Notes: generated by a model from the letters alone, not told the origin. A stretch of 64,000 bases of DNA from Haematococcus lacustris (GCA_030144725.1 JASKMD010000021.1:4905509-4969508); one strand, 5' to 3'. Shown: positions 1 to 11,221, counted from the first letter of the stretch. Made by a program: numbers and translations.

Positions 1-3000
1 TGCTGCTGGTGCTGCCAGTGCTTGATCAACAGCTGGGGAGGGCTGGCTAGCAGCTGGCGCAGTCGCAGCCACGTCAGGGCTTGGGGTGGGAACGCCAGCA
101 GGAGCTGCCACTGGGGCAGGGGCAGGGGCAGGGGCAGGGGCAGGGGCAGGGGCAGGGGCTGCCTGGGTGGGGGATGCTGTGCTTGAGAGAGTGGCTACAG
201 TGGCAGCAGCAGCGGGGGAGGGGGGTGGAGGGGCAGGGGCAGGGGCGGAGGCGGCAGTAGTGGTAGCAGCAGCAGCGGCAGCAGCAGCGGCAGCAGCAGC
301 AGCTGCCAGGGTGGCAGCGGCATGCAGGTCAGTGCCTCTGTGGTGGAGCTTGGCTGCTGCTTCTGGAGTGGGGGGCTTGATGGTGCGCGCTGCTGACCCA
401 GGGGGGGGGGACGGCTGGGGGGGGGGGACCTCACCACACCTCCTGGGGGCAAGGCAGGGGGCAAGGCAGGGCAGGGGTCAGGTGGAGCGGGGGGGAAGCA
501 GGAAGGCAGGCAAGGTAGGTGGGCAGGTCAGGCTAGGTGGCATAGTGCGGTCCAACCAGTCAGGCAGGCAGGTTTTCTGAGGCCAGGTTCGCGTGTCAGG
601 CTCTAAGCAGAGTTAGAGTTCTCTGATGTCGCGTGTGCAGAACAAGGGGGAGGGGCATGCCAGGCCTTGGCAGTGCTTCAATTCAGGGGCAACATCCTTG
701 ACATGTGGTGTTTGTTTGTCTTGATATGACACCAAGACGCATGTTCTTGACATGCCACTGGCCTTGACTTGATCCCTGGCACAGGACATCCTGGGGGAGG
801 AGGTCCAGCAACTCGGCCCACGCCGCAAAGCAAACTGTGAAATGGCAGCCACCCTGCTGACCCTACTGTCACAGCCTTGCAACCTGGTGCCCAACATGTC
901 CAGCCCAACCCAGTTTGGCCACGCCTACCACGACCTGGCCTGCCCCCCCCCTCTGGCCTGCCCCTGCCCGACCCACCGCCAGAGGAGCCCGCACTGCCTG
1001 GTGCGCGCAGCCCTGGACCCGCTGCTGCCGCCGCTGCTGGGGAGTGGCTGGGCAGGTCGATGGCCTCCTTGGTGGAGGGGTTCTTGATCACCAGCGCCTT
1101 GCGCTGCACTGCGGGCGATGCCGGGGCAGGGGCCGGGGGAGGCGTGGCAGCAGGCAGGCCAGCGGGGGGGCCATGACGCATCCCCATCCCACCAGGGGGT
1201 CCCCCACGATGGCTCCCACCCCCCTGCTGCTGCTGCTGCTGATACTGCTGCTGCTGATACTGTGGGTGGTGCTGCTGCTGGTGGGGGAGGGGTGGGTGGT
1301 GGTGGTAGGCACCGTGCTGGGCCCCAGGCAGACTAGAGCCTGGGACTGGGGCAGCAGGCGCGGTGTCAGCCCCTGGGTGGACCCCCTGCGCCCCTCCCCC
1401 TGCCGCTGCTGCTGCTCCAGGTGCCCCAGAGCTGCTGCGGGAAGCAAGAGACCCACCATCGCTCAAGTTGCTGCTGGCATGAGCCCCCCCTGCTGCTGCT
1501 GCTGCTGCTGCTGCACCAGTGGTAATGGCTGTGCCAGACAAAGCGGCGTGGGGGGCAGCTGCGGCAGCAGGGTGCTGGGGGGCAGTGCTGGGGTCTCCTG
1601 GTACCATGTGGACCGCCAGGCCCATGCCAGCCATTGGCAGGGGGACCCCCCATTCCCCCCGGAGCAGAGCCTACCACCAGACCTGCCCCACCACCTGGCC
1701 CTCCTCCCATGTGCGCTTCATGTGTGACCCCATGGCCTGAGTGTGACCCCTGGGTGTGACCAGCGAGGGGGGGTGGTGTGAGTGCCAGGGGGTGGGGGTG
1801 GGGGGTTCCCTCCTAATCCCACACCTCCCCCCACGCCACCGACGCCAGCAGGGGTGATATGGGTCATGGCCATGCCCATGGGCATGGCCGCCCCCCCGCT
1901 GACCTGCAGCTGTGGCATGGCGTTGGGCATCCCCTGCAGCTGCTGGCCATGCATGGGAGGGCCCATGGAGGGGTGCATGTTGGCAGGCGCAAAGGCCATC
2001 TGGCCCCCAGGGGCAGGGGGGAGTTGCTGAGGCTGGTGGTAGTGGAAGGGGGGGGGGGCCCCAGGTGGGCAGCCATGCCTGCGGGGCCATACTGACCGCC
2101 TGTGGTGTAGATGGCTTGCCCGGAGTACGGCCCCGGCCCCATCATCCCCATGGCGGGCTGCATCACGTACCCGGTGGCCCCATGGAAGCTGGGGGCCAGC
2201 ATGGGGTACCCCCCTGGGGGGGCGCCTGGGTACCCCCCCTGCTGCTGTGGCTGCTGCTGGTGGTATTGGCTTGGCCCCATGCCCATGGCCGGGCCCGCGC
2301 GGGGGTGGTACTGGTGTTGCTGCTGCTGCTGCTGTGAGGGGAGGGGTGCGGGGCCATGGTTAGGGTGGTGCTGCTGCGGGGGAGGGCCACCGGGGGGTGC
2401 CCCCATGTACTGATCTCCTCCTCCTCCTCCTCCTCGTGGGCCTGACCCACGGTGGCCGCCCTGGTAGCCCATGCCCTGGTGGCCCCCTGGGGTGTGAGCG
2501 TGAGAGTGAGAGTAGCCATTACTGCCAGCAGGGTTGGGGGGTGGGGGGTGGGAGGCCCCTGTGCGGCCTGATGAGGCGCCGGCAGCAGGGGGGTGCTGCT
2601 GCCCGTAGCCAGGGCCCCGCCCACCACCCTGAGCCTGCAGGGGGGCAGGTGCGGGGGTGGGGGTGGGGTGGGGCATCACCTGCATGGCAGGCGCAGCAGC
2701 AGGTGCGGCCGCAGCTGCTGCCATGGGTGTGGGGGCCCTGCTGTGGGCTGGGCCAGGGTCGGGACAACTTGAGGGAGGGCGGTGGGAGGGGCCAGGGGGG
2801 CGGGGGGGAGGGTCACCGAGCTGTCCTGCGGGGGTGCTGGAACTGTGGTGAGGCTCATAGCTGGACCGGCCTGGCTGGGCCCAGGAGGTGCTTGGCTAGG
2901 CTGAGTGGCTGGGGTCAGCACGGGAGGCATGGGGCTGCTGTCTGACTGCGCCGCTGGGGTAGTCTCAGCGGTGGCGTCCCCTCCCCCAGGTGGCAGGGCC

Positions 3001-3409
3001 TGCTGGGCAGGTGCTGGGGAGGGCTCTGCCTCAGCTGCTGAAGCTGCTGAGGCGGGTGATGGATGGACCGGGACGACAGCAGGGGGGGTGGGGGGGGGTG
3101 ATGGGTGCGGGAGGCTTATCTGACTCCTTGTCACCTGTCCATGATACCACTACTTCACGCTGGTCGTCAGCAAGGGCCTTCTCGCCTGTGGCGCCCCCCA
3201 GCGCTGGCGCTGTTGCTGACACCTGGGAGGTCACAGGGGGGCCCGGTGAGCCAACTGCCTCAGGGCCTGCCCCTGCTGCCACAGCAGCAGCTGCTTGGGG
3301 TACCCCTGGCACGGCTGGCACAGCTGCTCCAGCACCTCCTGCTGCCTGCTGCTGCCTAGCAGCTGCTGCGCCGCCCACTCCCCCTGCTGCCAGATCAGGA
3401 CCAGAGTGG

Positions 3410-3444
<35 letters not shown>

Positions 3445-4647
3445 GTGGGGGGGTCCACCAGATCCTGGGGGCCCCTGCCCCCGGCGAGGACCGTTGCCAG
3501 AATGAAATGGGCCTCCATGCTGACCTGGGTGGTGGTGGTGGTGGTGGTGATGGTGGGGCCCACCATGGTGGCGGCCAGCCCCAGCCCCAGCTGCATGAGG
3601 GGTGCCATGGGGGGGCCCATGGGGGGGGCCACGGGGTCCGCCTGACATGCGGCTAGCCTTCTCTGGGATGAAGTTGGGGTCACGGAAAGCCGCTGGGGAG
3701 GGGCCCGGGGGGGCGGAGGCAGTCCGCTGGTAGGCACCCGCCAGACCTGGTGACTGGAAGCTAGCCTGCGGCACGGGCAGCACACATGTGATGTGAGCAT
3801 GCGGCCACAGCTGCAGCTGCAGTAGAACACCCGGGCTACTGTAGCTTGGATAGTCAGCATGAGTAGTCAGGGACAAAAGCACCAAGTCAGGAGCAAAGTC
3901 AGCTTCTCACGCTGGCTGGTCTCGGGCTGCGCTGCTGCTACTACGTGTCCTTGACCACGCCAGGTACTGGCCCGCTCTGTAGAGAACAAGCAGGCGTGCT
4001 GTGCCAGATCGCCGATCCGCGCACCTTGTCCTTGGCTGGCGGCTTGTTCTCCTGCACCGCTCCCGTGTTTAAGGTCCCAAACTGGATACTCGGCTCTGTG
4101 ACGCTGCCTTCGGACGCCTTCTCTGACGGCTTCGCTGCGTCTGCATGCATAGGCTCTTGACGAATGAAGACCAGATGCCCACGGGCACCTACCGCGACCG
4201 CAACCTCACCTCCTGGGCGACTAGCTACCGAAGCAGGCTTCGCATCCACATTCTTGACTGGTTCCACAGCCTTTGTGAGCACCGCCGCAAAAGACGGGCC
4301 CTTGCCCCAGCCCCCTGTGCACGCTTCTTGCGTCGTCAGCAGGGGTGCACGGTCCTGCAGCAGCTGCTGGGTTGTCGCTGCACGCACCTGCTGCTGGCTT
4401 TGCTGGTGCCGCCTGGTCAGTCCCAGGACTGGCGCCATTAGAAGGGGGCAACGCCCCGTTCTCCTTTGACCTGCATCGCGGCTCGCCAGTGGCTGAGTCA
4501 ACAGCGCAGTCGCCGCGCCCGTGCACCCCGACAATACCTCTGCCTGTTTTGCTGTGCGTCTGGATGCGCTGATCCGCCGTGACGCCCGCCTGCTGCTTCA
4601 CGCCCTCTGCCTCTACTGCTACCGCTGCTGGTTCCACGCCCGCTCAT
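1..4647 (-). CDS. eIF4G-like translation initiation factor, N-terminal part (3' end beyond window)
   Basis: Probable scaffold subunit of the cap-binding eIF4F complex, only its disordered N-terminal half being present. The chosen ATG at 4647 opens an SGRGTSSGSSRGRG-type Arg/Gly/Ser-rich start like plant eIF4G. One exon ends at 4025 (donor GTGCGC) after a motif IQFGTLN; the next starts at 3765 (acceptor GCCGCAG) and continues in phase with AGAYQRTASAPPGPSPAAF, resembling the FGS..ARTSSAPP block of plant eIF4G. Further on come His-, Ala-, Gln- and Pro/Gly-Tyr/Met-rich stretches (3600-1700) and a KALVIKNPSTKEAIDL segment near 1110 that resembles the 'IxIxDP' eIF4G motif. An Ala/Pro-rich exon covers about 370-1. 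The MIF4G domain would lie outside the window. Reading frames change at homopolymer runs, so exon limits are incomplete. The alternative is another PABP-associated disordered protein. Confidence 0.55.
116..160 (+). repeat. (GGGGCA)n tract in eIF4G-like exon
   Basis: Seven to eight hexamers. On the minus strand they code alternating Ala-Pro in the frame that matches the flanking Ala/Pro-rich exon. Confidence 0.85.
2045..2062. repeat. Poly-G run at a frame break in the eIF4G-like gene
   Basis: A run of about eleven G on the plus strand separates two good minus-strand reading frames. Upstream the frame reads ...GMAAHLGPP; downstream the sensible frame reads FHYHQPQQLPPAPGG then MAFAPANMHPSMG. 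The frames differ by one base, which suggests a homopolymer length error or a real indel. Confidence 0.5.
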
Positions 4648-5120
4648 TCAGGTTGGGCCACAAGGCCTCCCAGGGGCGTGCTCACTATTGGCGCGCACTC
4701 AATTCTGGCGCAGTAAGAAGTTGATTCGAAGAAAGGATGGATTTGGCGCCGGCATCCGTGCCCAGTGCAAACATGGGGTTTTTCTATGGCAACCATGTGG
4801 TGCCACAGTGCGGGCCTCGCACGGGGGCAGCTCCTGGAACCCATACATGCTGCCGAGCAGCGGAGGTATTGATACGTATTGAAGTTGCTTGTGTCTTGTC
4901 CATGCCATCCTGTTAACTCACCTGTGTCCGAGTAAAGTTCTGTTTCAGATCGAGTGTCTTCAGCTATTCGTCTAGCTCAGCTCGCTGAATTGAGACAGCG
5001 GCCTGCGCAGCCACTGTGCGCTTGGCGCCCTTGGCTGGCTGGGGAGTGCCTGGGCTGTGTGACTGCCTGCGATCTCTAAGCAAGCAAGCTGTTTTGTTGG
5101 ACTGTATCATCTTGTCGATG
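4648..5120. promoter_or_regulatory. Upstream region of the eIF4G-like gene; no clear element
   Basis: Intergenic sequence upstream of the minus-strand start at 4647. I see no TATA box or obvious motif. The stretch should hold the 5' untranslated region and promoter of the eIF4G-like gene. Its right end merges into a transposon relic. Confidence 0.25.
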
Positions 5121-5124
5121 ATCT

Positions 5125-5229
5125 GCCAGCCAAGAGCAAGGAGTGCCCTGGCCTGGGCTACAAGAGGCTGCGAGACAAGCCTCCCAAGGCCCAGGAGCAG
5201 CAGCAGCAGCCTGCTGTGGCACAGTAATG
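5125..5229 (+). pseudogene. C-terminal relic of a TnpB/Fanzor-like transposon protein
   Basis: The translation gives LPAKSKECPGLGYKRLRDKP, then PKAQEQQQQPAVAQ and a TAA stop. This is the same C-terminal block as the degenerate copy at 55130-55640, where it follows a DRxCxA motif resembling the RuvC-III motif of TnpB/Fanzor nucleases. The upstream part of this copy (4980-5124) is degraded and has no open frame. It is a fragment only. The family link rests on my recollection of related algal repeat proteins and on motif resemblance, not on a search. Confidence 0.45.
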
Positions 5230-5413
5230 TGTGCCCCCTTTTGAGCTGTCATCAGCTCACAATTGGTGCATGCACGTCATGCCAACTCTACACAATAGCC
5301 CTCAGGGGTCAGGCAATGATGTAGGTGGTAGGCACTCATGCACCATGTCCATGTGCACTGGGTATACTCCACACAGCCCAGTAACACCACTTGAGTCGGG
5401 CGACTATCGCCCA

Positions 5414-5640
5414 TTAGTGGTCACTAGTATTCCCGCTAGCGGCCACTAGTGGTCCCTGGTGGTCCGGCTCAAATGGAGGCCCTAGTGAGGGACAAGGGGG
5501 CCTGGGAGGTCTGTTCAGAGGCGAGCTGACCCGGCTGGTGCGGAACTCATCCGTGATCACCAGCCTGCTAGGTCTGACAAACGTGCTGGTCCTGCTATGC
5601 TGCTTCACCACCTTACTCCGTTGTTTCAAATCTGGGCAAT
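5414..5640 (-). pseudogene. Relic with a DEFRTSR motif, TnpB/Fanzor-like family
   Basis: The minus frame around 5590-5510 reads SRLVITDEFRTSRVSSPLNR. The (D/N)EFRTS block is characteristic of the segment just before the zinc-finger/RuvC-III region in Fanzor and IS607-type TnpB proteins. The sequence after it degenerates within about 100 bases. It lies in the opposite orientation to the relic at 5125-5229, so the two are separate insertions. No complete protein is present. Confidence 0.4.
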
Positions 5641-5649
5641 TGACGTTGG

Positions 5650-6285
5650 CATGAAACAAATGAAGGGGGGTTGGGTGGGGATGCAACGGTTTGCATGCTT
5701 GCTTGCTCATGCAGCCGGCAGCGGTTGCGTTTGTCCAACCGAAGGTGAGGTCCAATACACACACATGGTGCACCAGAGGTTTCCTGTCATGCCCTGTACC
5801 CTCCCAGGAGATGTCCTGCTCACTCGTGGTCACTTTCACAGGGTGCATGTATTTGTATCAGCCTGTCGAGCACAGGCGGTGGGTACAGTCCCCTTGGACC
5901 CACACGGCACAGGCGGTGTGTACCATACCATTGTAGCAGGCTGTTACAGCCTCTCGAGCAATAAGCTGTGGGTATTGACAGGCCGCTCAGTGGTAGGCCC
6001 GTTAGGCAGCAAACTTGTAGGGGAGCAGTAGGGCTGCTGGTCACCCCTCCCAGCCTTGCAGCTTGATATTGGGCCTGTGGCCGGTCTTCACCTTCCTGAC
6101 GCCGGTCATGACAGTGAGTGGGCTCGCCAGCAACCCAAGGGGCCCACAGTAGCCTGCACCTGCCATTGCATGCGCACTCCTCCCTCACAACTTCACAGGG
6201 AGCCTGACAACAGCCATGCACTTTGCTGGCAATGCCCGGCCCAGTGCGCACTCCTCTCTCACCACTTCACAGGCAGCAGCTTGCA
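5650..6285. other. Intergenic stretch, no supported gene
   Basis: Open frames occur on both strands, but none shows a recognisable domain, splice pattern or codon bias. Several 15-25 base imperfect direct repeats are visible (for example around 5855-5935, AGCACAGGCGGTG-like and CACACGGCACAGGCGGTG). Confidence 0.3.
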
Positions 6286-6286
6286 T

Positions 6287-6899
6287 GCATCTGTCCCATG
6301 CACTGCTGAGCTGCATTGCAAGCCTGGCTGGCCCTGCCTGGTGGCGCAGGTGGCGGGTGCTGTACGGCGCCATCATGGCCCTGCACTTCATCCCAACCTT
6401 TGGGCTGTTGAAGCCACTGGGAACCCTGGGTTCTGGGCTGGGGCAGAGCAGCACCCCAGGCACCACAATGGCACGGCCCCAGCCTCCTGAGCACCCTTCA
6501 TCAGCCGCCCCAGGCTGAGTGCTACAGCAATGGCAACTGGCATGGACAATAGCAAGGAATGCCATCCTGCACTTTACGCACTTCCACGCATGCCCCAGGA
6601 CTTGGCAAATGTTGCAGCACTGCTTCCCCGCACCGCTACAGCCTCTCATGTTGCGTCTCCAAAATCTGGTTGAAGTTCCAATGACAGTGATCTTGCTTGC
6701 CATGCGTGGACCTGGTTTGCTTGCAGGAGCAGGGAGAGCAGATGCGGGAGACATGGGACTCTCATTGAGAGGACTTGCATCATATGCGCATGCACACGCA
6801 GCCTGGCTAGGTCCACGCTTGGCAAACATATTTGTACGCAGAGCGGGGCTGCTGGCAGAGGCAATGCGAGTCAGGAAGTGTAGCAAATCAGCGGCTTGA
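6287..6899 (+). pseudogene. Possible remnant of an unrecognised membrane protein
   Basis: Two consecutive open stretches look protein-like. 6287-6420 reads LSHALLSCIASLAGPAWWRR followed by WRVLYGAIMALHFIPTFGLL; 6525-6899 reads QWQLAWTIARNAILHFTHFH and later PMTVILLAMRGPGLLAG, ending in a stop at 6897-6899. A plausible acceptor (GTGCTACAG) precedes the second. Hydrophobic segments near 6340-6410 and 6680-6725 suggest membrane helices. No start, no conserved family motif and no partner exons are seen, so this may be a gene fragment trapped among transposon debris. I do not recognise the family. Confidence 0.25.
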
Positions 6900-7133
6900 G
6901 CTAGTGCATTGCAATTTGCAAACCTTGGGCCTCAGAATGAGGACGTGGGTGTAGACAGCAGAAGCACTCAGCACTCCTCGAACACTGAATAGTAGCATCT
7001 CTGCTTAACACGTCTATTGGATGCGGCTCCTACGTGGTTTGAAGGGATGGTCACTGTCGTGGCTGCTGTGCGGCGCATCCAGCAAGCTGGTTTTGTATTT
7101 TAGCTTGACATATCTAGGGTCAGCTGTGAGTCA

Positions 7134-7211
7134 GGATGTCCCAACATGGGGTTGGTAATCTTCATGCAAGTACTCGTTCAATACTGAACCGTTTTCGATA
7201 GCGTTCATCAC
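7134..7211 (+). repeat. Dispersed repeat 'CCAACATGGGGTTGGTAATC' family, copy A
   Basis: The block TCCCAACATGGGGTTGGTAA plus about 50 bases, ending GATAGCGTTCATCAC, recurs in inverted orientation at 27481-27560. Its core also occurs at 30048-30092, 55741-55774 and 57171-57205. It looks like the end of a transposable element. Confidence 0.7.
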
Positions 7212-7700
7212 ACTGGCAGCTGCGAATTATTGCGCATCTACTGGCAAGCGGCGCGTTACCTCTTGCCAGTGAGGCCATGCCGGCGCAAGCGAGCGCGGAT
7301 ACACCTCAGCTGCTCACCATCGATTGTTCTAGTGGTATGTAGCGGCATCAGCGATTGAACTGCGCCTTGCATCGAGCAAGAAGTACAATCTCAATTCAGC
7401 CCGCCAGGCTCACTCCGCAAGCCTTTCACTGGTGCAGGCTGCGTCGGAGTGCCATCGTTGGGCAAGTAATAACTCGACATTGTAGCGAAGTGCGAATGGA
7501 TAGAGGTCTCTCTAGGCAGCCACACAGAAAAAGGGACCCCCTTGCACGAATCGGCATGTTGTGAGCTGACCACTGTGAGTTATTAGACTTTCGAGTTATT
7601 ACTTTGTTCGTAACTCAACGACACAGCTGTTGGAGAAGAAAGCACGGCATTTCATTGAGTAGGCTTGTGGGAACATACTTTGGCGTGACTCAACTCTGCC
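7212..7700. other. Intergenic stretch, no supported gene
   Basis: Lower GC than the host genes, with short open frames on both strands and no recognisable domain. It probably belongs to degraded transposon sequence following repeat copy A. Confidence 0.25.
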
Positions 7701-7706
7701 TTGCAG

Positions 7707-8395
7707 GATTTTCTAACCTACTCCGACCGCCCGGACCCTGTCCCCTCGCACCCCCTAGCAGCCCCACCACCTCCCAGCCCCCGCAGAAGCCTCACACCCC
7801 CTCCCGCCCCCTCCCAGCCCCCCTACTGCCCCGACACCCCTTCCCAACCCCCCCCAATCCCCTCCCACCTCCTCCTACCACCTCCTCCCACCTCCTCCCA
7901 CCTCCTCCCGCCACACCCTCCCCCACCCCCCCCACCCCCTCCCACCTCCTCCCAGCCCCTCCCACCCCCTCCTAGCCCCCTCACTGCCCCGCCAACCCTT
8001 CCCACCCCCTCTCAGCCCCTCCCACCCCCGCCGCCCCCTCCCACCCCTTCCCACCCTTTCCCACCCCCTCCCAACCCCTGGCACAGCTCAGTGACGTGCT
8101 CATGCCGTTGCAGAACACAACCATCATCCCCCTGGCAGCAGCTGGCAGCTGGTGCTGGCGCCGCCCCTGGACTGCCCACCCCTCCTGCTGCCCCCCCCTG
8201 GCAGCAGCTGGCAGTTGGTGCTGGCGCCGCCCCTGGACTGCCCCCCCCCTCCTGCTGCCCCCCCCCTGGCAGCAGCTGGCAGCTGGTGCTGGTGCCGCCC
8301 CTGACCTGCCCCCCCTCCTGCTGCACCCCCCTGGCAGCAGCAGGCAGCTGGTGCTGGTGCTGCCCCTGGGCCGCCCACCCCTCCAGCTGAGCAGC
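7707..8395 (+). repeat. Proline-type low-complexity tract and four ~66-bp tandem units
   Basis: 7730-8085 is a C-rich (CCTCCCACC)-like tract. 8130-8395 holds four copies of a 65-68 bp unit beginning CCTGGCAGCAGCTGGCAG at about 8130, 8197, 8265 and 8330. A splice-acceptor-like TTGCAG sits at 7702-7707, followed by DFLTYSDRPDPVP in an open frame, so the tract could be the end of a Pro-rich coding exon, but nothing else supports a gene. Confidence 0.55.
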
Positions 8396-8539
8396 AGGGG
8401 GTCAGGGCGGAGCTGGACACAAGCTCGACACGCAAGAGGACACGCAAAGCAACAGCCTACTTCCGAGCATGGGTGGAGAGGCGTCGTTACATCGGTTTGG
8501 CGTGCTATGTGCATTGTTTTGACTGCGGCGACTGTCCCT

Positions 8540-8790
8540 GACTGTTTGCAGAGGCTACTGGGCCACGTCGGTCGCGGCGGTCGGTCGCGGCGAGGCCCGC
8601 ATGAGCAAAACGGGCATGAATTTGAATGTTAAGATTTGAGCCGCCATAGCACTCAGCACAGTGCATAATATTTAATGTTACAAGCTGCACCGCATAGCTG
8701 ACAGAGTCCTCTATCCAGGGATGTGCGAAACTTTAATAGAAACCACGTGGCTGAGACGCGGCGTCGTTTTGATTACCAGGGGTCGGTTTC
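8540..8790 (+). repeat. Diverged direct repeat, left copy
   Basis: Shares a series of blocks with 10297-10548: GGGCCACGTCGGT, GCGAGGCCC.CATGAGCA, AAGATTTGAGCCGCCATAGC, CATAGCTGACAGAGT, GAGACGCGG.GTCGTTTTGA. The two copies lie on either side of the hAT remnant and are in direct orientation. Confidence 0.75.
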
Positions 8791-9127
8791 CTATCATTTC
8801 CTGTCATTTTATGTTAGTTGGGGTCGCCTGACTGTGACACGCCCTGACGAAAATTCAAATTTGACGAACGGAGCCATAGGCCACGGAAAGCAGTTGCGCC
8901 TGCTGCATTGCAATCGTCCTTTTGCGTTGTATCCCGCTGATGGTTGTGCCTGGCCAATAAATGTGCTTAAGACGCAAGCTTGCTATTGGGTTCTAGTTGT
9001 TGCAAGGTCGTACGGGTCTGAATGCCTATCGCAACACCGTGCAGCATCACGTGACGGTCCAGTCGAGCGCGACGGTGGCGGGAGGTGCATCTATAGTCCT
9101 AGTTAATCTACTAAGCAGGGCTGTGGG

Positions 9128-9345
9128 ATACGGGCTTACGGAATACGGATCCGCTTACGTGCTTACCGTAATACGTGGTCACACGCGTAAGGTTCCGCCT
9201 AACCAATCCGTAAGGTTCCGCCGTAAGGGGCCCATGCAAGCATGCGGGGCATCTTTTTCGCCTTTCCCCTTCCGCCTTCCCTGCTTCCGCCAACCCTGCT
9301 GTCCCTGGTTCCGCAAACCTAAAATACTTGCTTACTTTGTTACTT
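9128..9345 (+). repeat. TACGGATACG-rich element end, inverted relative to 56505-56716
   Basis: Rich in CTTACGG/CCGTAAG units. It includes ACACGCGTAAGGTTCCGCCT and the block CGCATCTTTTTCGC-CCTTCCGCCTTCCCTGCTTCC, which recur in reverse complement at 56505-56716 at about 75-80% identity. It is a partial copy of the element at 56027-56717. Confidence 0.7.
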
Positions 9346-9565
9346 GTGTGTGTTTGCAACCTTAACTCATCCCAACCTCTCGCAGCCCACCATCAGCCAT
9401 GAACATCAACTTCAGCCTCGTGCCTAAGCAGGTCTGCACTGTCACAGCAGCTGCTGGGTTGCTAGGCTGCCGAACCTTGAACCCTCCCCATCTCAGCCAT
9501 TAGAGCATGACCCGGTTTGTTAAACAATGTTTAACAAGGTTTAACAAAGGGAGAATGTTTAACAA

Positions 9566-10233
9566 ATGTTTAACACGACCGCCAGGTCGCGCTCCGCAGT
9601 CGCGATGGAAGGCGAAGCGGTGTTCGACCCCAATGTAAACACGCAGCCTTACCGCGGCGCTACAGTACAACCTACCGTGGCAGAGCTGCACGCGAAGCTA
9701 TTGCGCTCTAAGACACTGCGGAAAGACAGATACACCCTCGTCATCAATGCGTCTGAGAAGGCCGTCAAGCTAGTGTGCCTGCTATGCGGGCTCCAGCTGT
9801 GTGTGTCAAACATCTCGACCATACAAGAGAGACACAGCGGGGCATGGCCCTGTGGAGCATGGCATCACGAGATGATCAGGGTCGCTAATGACATCATGAG
9901 CATGAGTGAGCCCTGGCCAGCGGGATGGGCGAGCTGTCACCATCATCGCTGCCGCCTCTCAGCGGTTGACATTGGTGGCAGGTCTGCGCAAAGCCTCACT
10001 TCCCGGCCCTCGCTGCCGCAGCCCTGCGGCTCTTGTCAGTGCATGTTTCAACATGCGCATCCGAACGCAACTGGTCGGCATGGGGCCGGCTCTACGCTGA
10101 CGCCTTACGAAGCTGCATGGACATGGCTACAGCGGAGAAGCTGATTTTCATCCAGACCAACGACGAGGTGGCAGCCAACTACGACAACATTGACAAGAGC
10201 AACCAGCAAGACGTGGCGATAAAGCTCTTTTGA
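9566..10233 (+). pseudogene. hAT transposase, BED finger and hATC segments only
   Basis: The first open segment (9566-about 9840) encodes KAVKLVCLLCGLQLCVSNIS ending in ERH, a Cys-x2-Cys...His pattern like the BED-type zinc finger of hAT transposases. After a frame change, 10048-10233 reads CASERNWSAWGRLY, then MDMATAEKLIFIQTNDE and a TGA stop. ERNWSAWG followed by a (K)L.FI..N block is the C-terminal dimerisation region of hAT transposases. A full transposase needs roughly 600-800 residues; here about 220 codons in at least two frames remain, so the RNase-H-like catalytic core is missing. It cannot encode an active transposase and might survive as a non-autonomous element. Confidence 0.65.
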
Positions 10234-10296
10234 CTTTTTAGGGTGACTTATTATGTGATTCGGTTTTGCTACTGCCTATGTGCGGGTGGCTGTTCT

Positions 10297-10548
10297 TGAC
10301 TGTGTGCGGGTGCTATTGGGCCACGTCGGTTGCGGTGATCACATGTGGCGAGGCCCACATGAGCAGAACATGCATGAATTTAAATATCAAGATTTGAGCC
10401 GCCATAGCACCTCAACACACAACACAATCATCAATGACACAAGTCGCACCACATAGCTGACAGAGTTTCTACCTGAGGATGTCCGTCATATAGATAGAAA
10501 CGACGTGGTTGAGACGCGGTGTCGTTTTGATTACCGAGGGTGGATTTA
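10297..10548 (+). repeat. Diverged direct repeat, right copy
   Basis: Partner of 8540-8790, roughly 70% alike by eye over 250 bases. The right copy starts shortly after the stop codon of the hAT remnant. Confidence 0.75.
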
Positions 10549-10699
10549 CTTGCTTTGGGACCGGCTGAGCCAAACCCCCATCGCACTCCGGGTCGTCAGG
10601 GTGTCAGGCTCAAGGCGTTAACGTTACGTTAAACATTTGTTAAACCACGTTAACAGGCCCAAACATCAGGATGTTAACGTTAACAGTCGTGCCCTACGC

Positions 10700-11220
10700 G
10701 TCACCCCATTGTCAGTTTTTTTATGTTTTTTTACTTTCTTGACAATTTTTCAGAGTCCAACCAGGACGTCAAATGATAAACTGCCAGTTCTGTGCTGCTC
10801 CTTGTGTGGGCTTCTAACGTCTAATCAGGACAGAAGCGCGATGTCATCATGTTTGGGCCGTTTCATGAGTGGGCGGTCAACTTTTTCCCAGCTCAGTTTC
10901 TACATGTTTTTGACCAATTCTTGCTGCGCGTGGTTGCTCGGAAGTCGCAGGCATCAATGATCAGAGCATCCTGCAATTTCGCAATTTCGCAACTTGGCAG
11001 CAGCTTGCACATGGCAGAGGTTCATCAGCAATCCGCCGTCGCGGTCACGCCCCCAGCTTGGGAGATGGTTTCGATGCGTGCTGGGACGCAGCAGCACTGT
11101 CGCGTGCTGACCTGAAAATTTGAATTGTCCGTCGCGGGTTGGGGCCAGCCACCCGGCAAATCGTTGGGGCTGGCTGCACTCTAGTTAGGCCATAAGCAGC
11201 TCATCGCACCAATCGGCGGC
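10700..11220. other. Intergenic stretch, no supported gene
   Basis: A/T-richer than the host genes. One plus frame (10637-10960) contains PVLCCSLCGLL, a pattern faintly like a zinc finger, but it lacks other support. No clear repeat or RNA gene is seen. Confidence 0.25.
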
Positions 11221-11221
11221 C

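Larger units (their letters stand above)
9518..10690 (+). mobile_element. Internally deleted hAT-family transposon remnant
   Basis: Near both ends lies the inverted motif GTTTAACAAATGTTTAAC: about 9556-9574 on the left, and its reverse complement GTTAAACATTTGTTAAAC at about 10629-10646 on the right. Other TTAAC-rich words occur around both. Between them lie an N-terminal BED-like zinc finger and a hAT C-terminal segment, with the catalytic middle missing. The exact ends and an 8-bp target duplication could not be fixed by eye. Confidence 0.5.

Noticed and set aside
6185..6886. Minus-strand ORF of 233 aa
   Set aside because: The plus strand in the same place reads as more protein-like hydrophobic segments. 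No recognisable motif on the minus strand.
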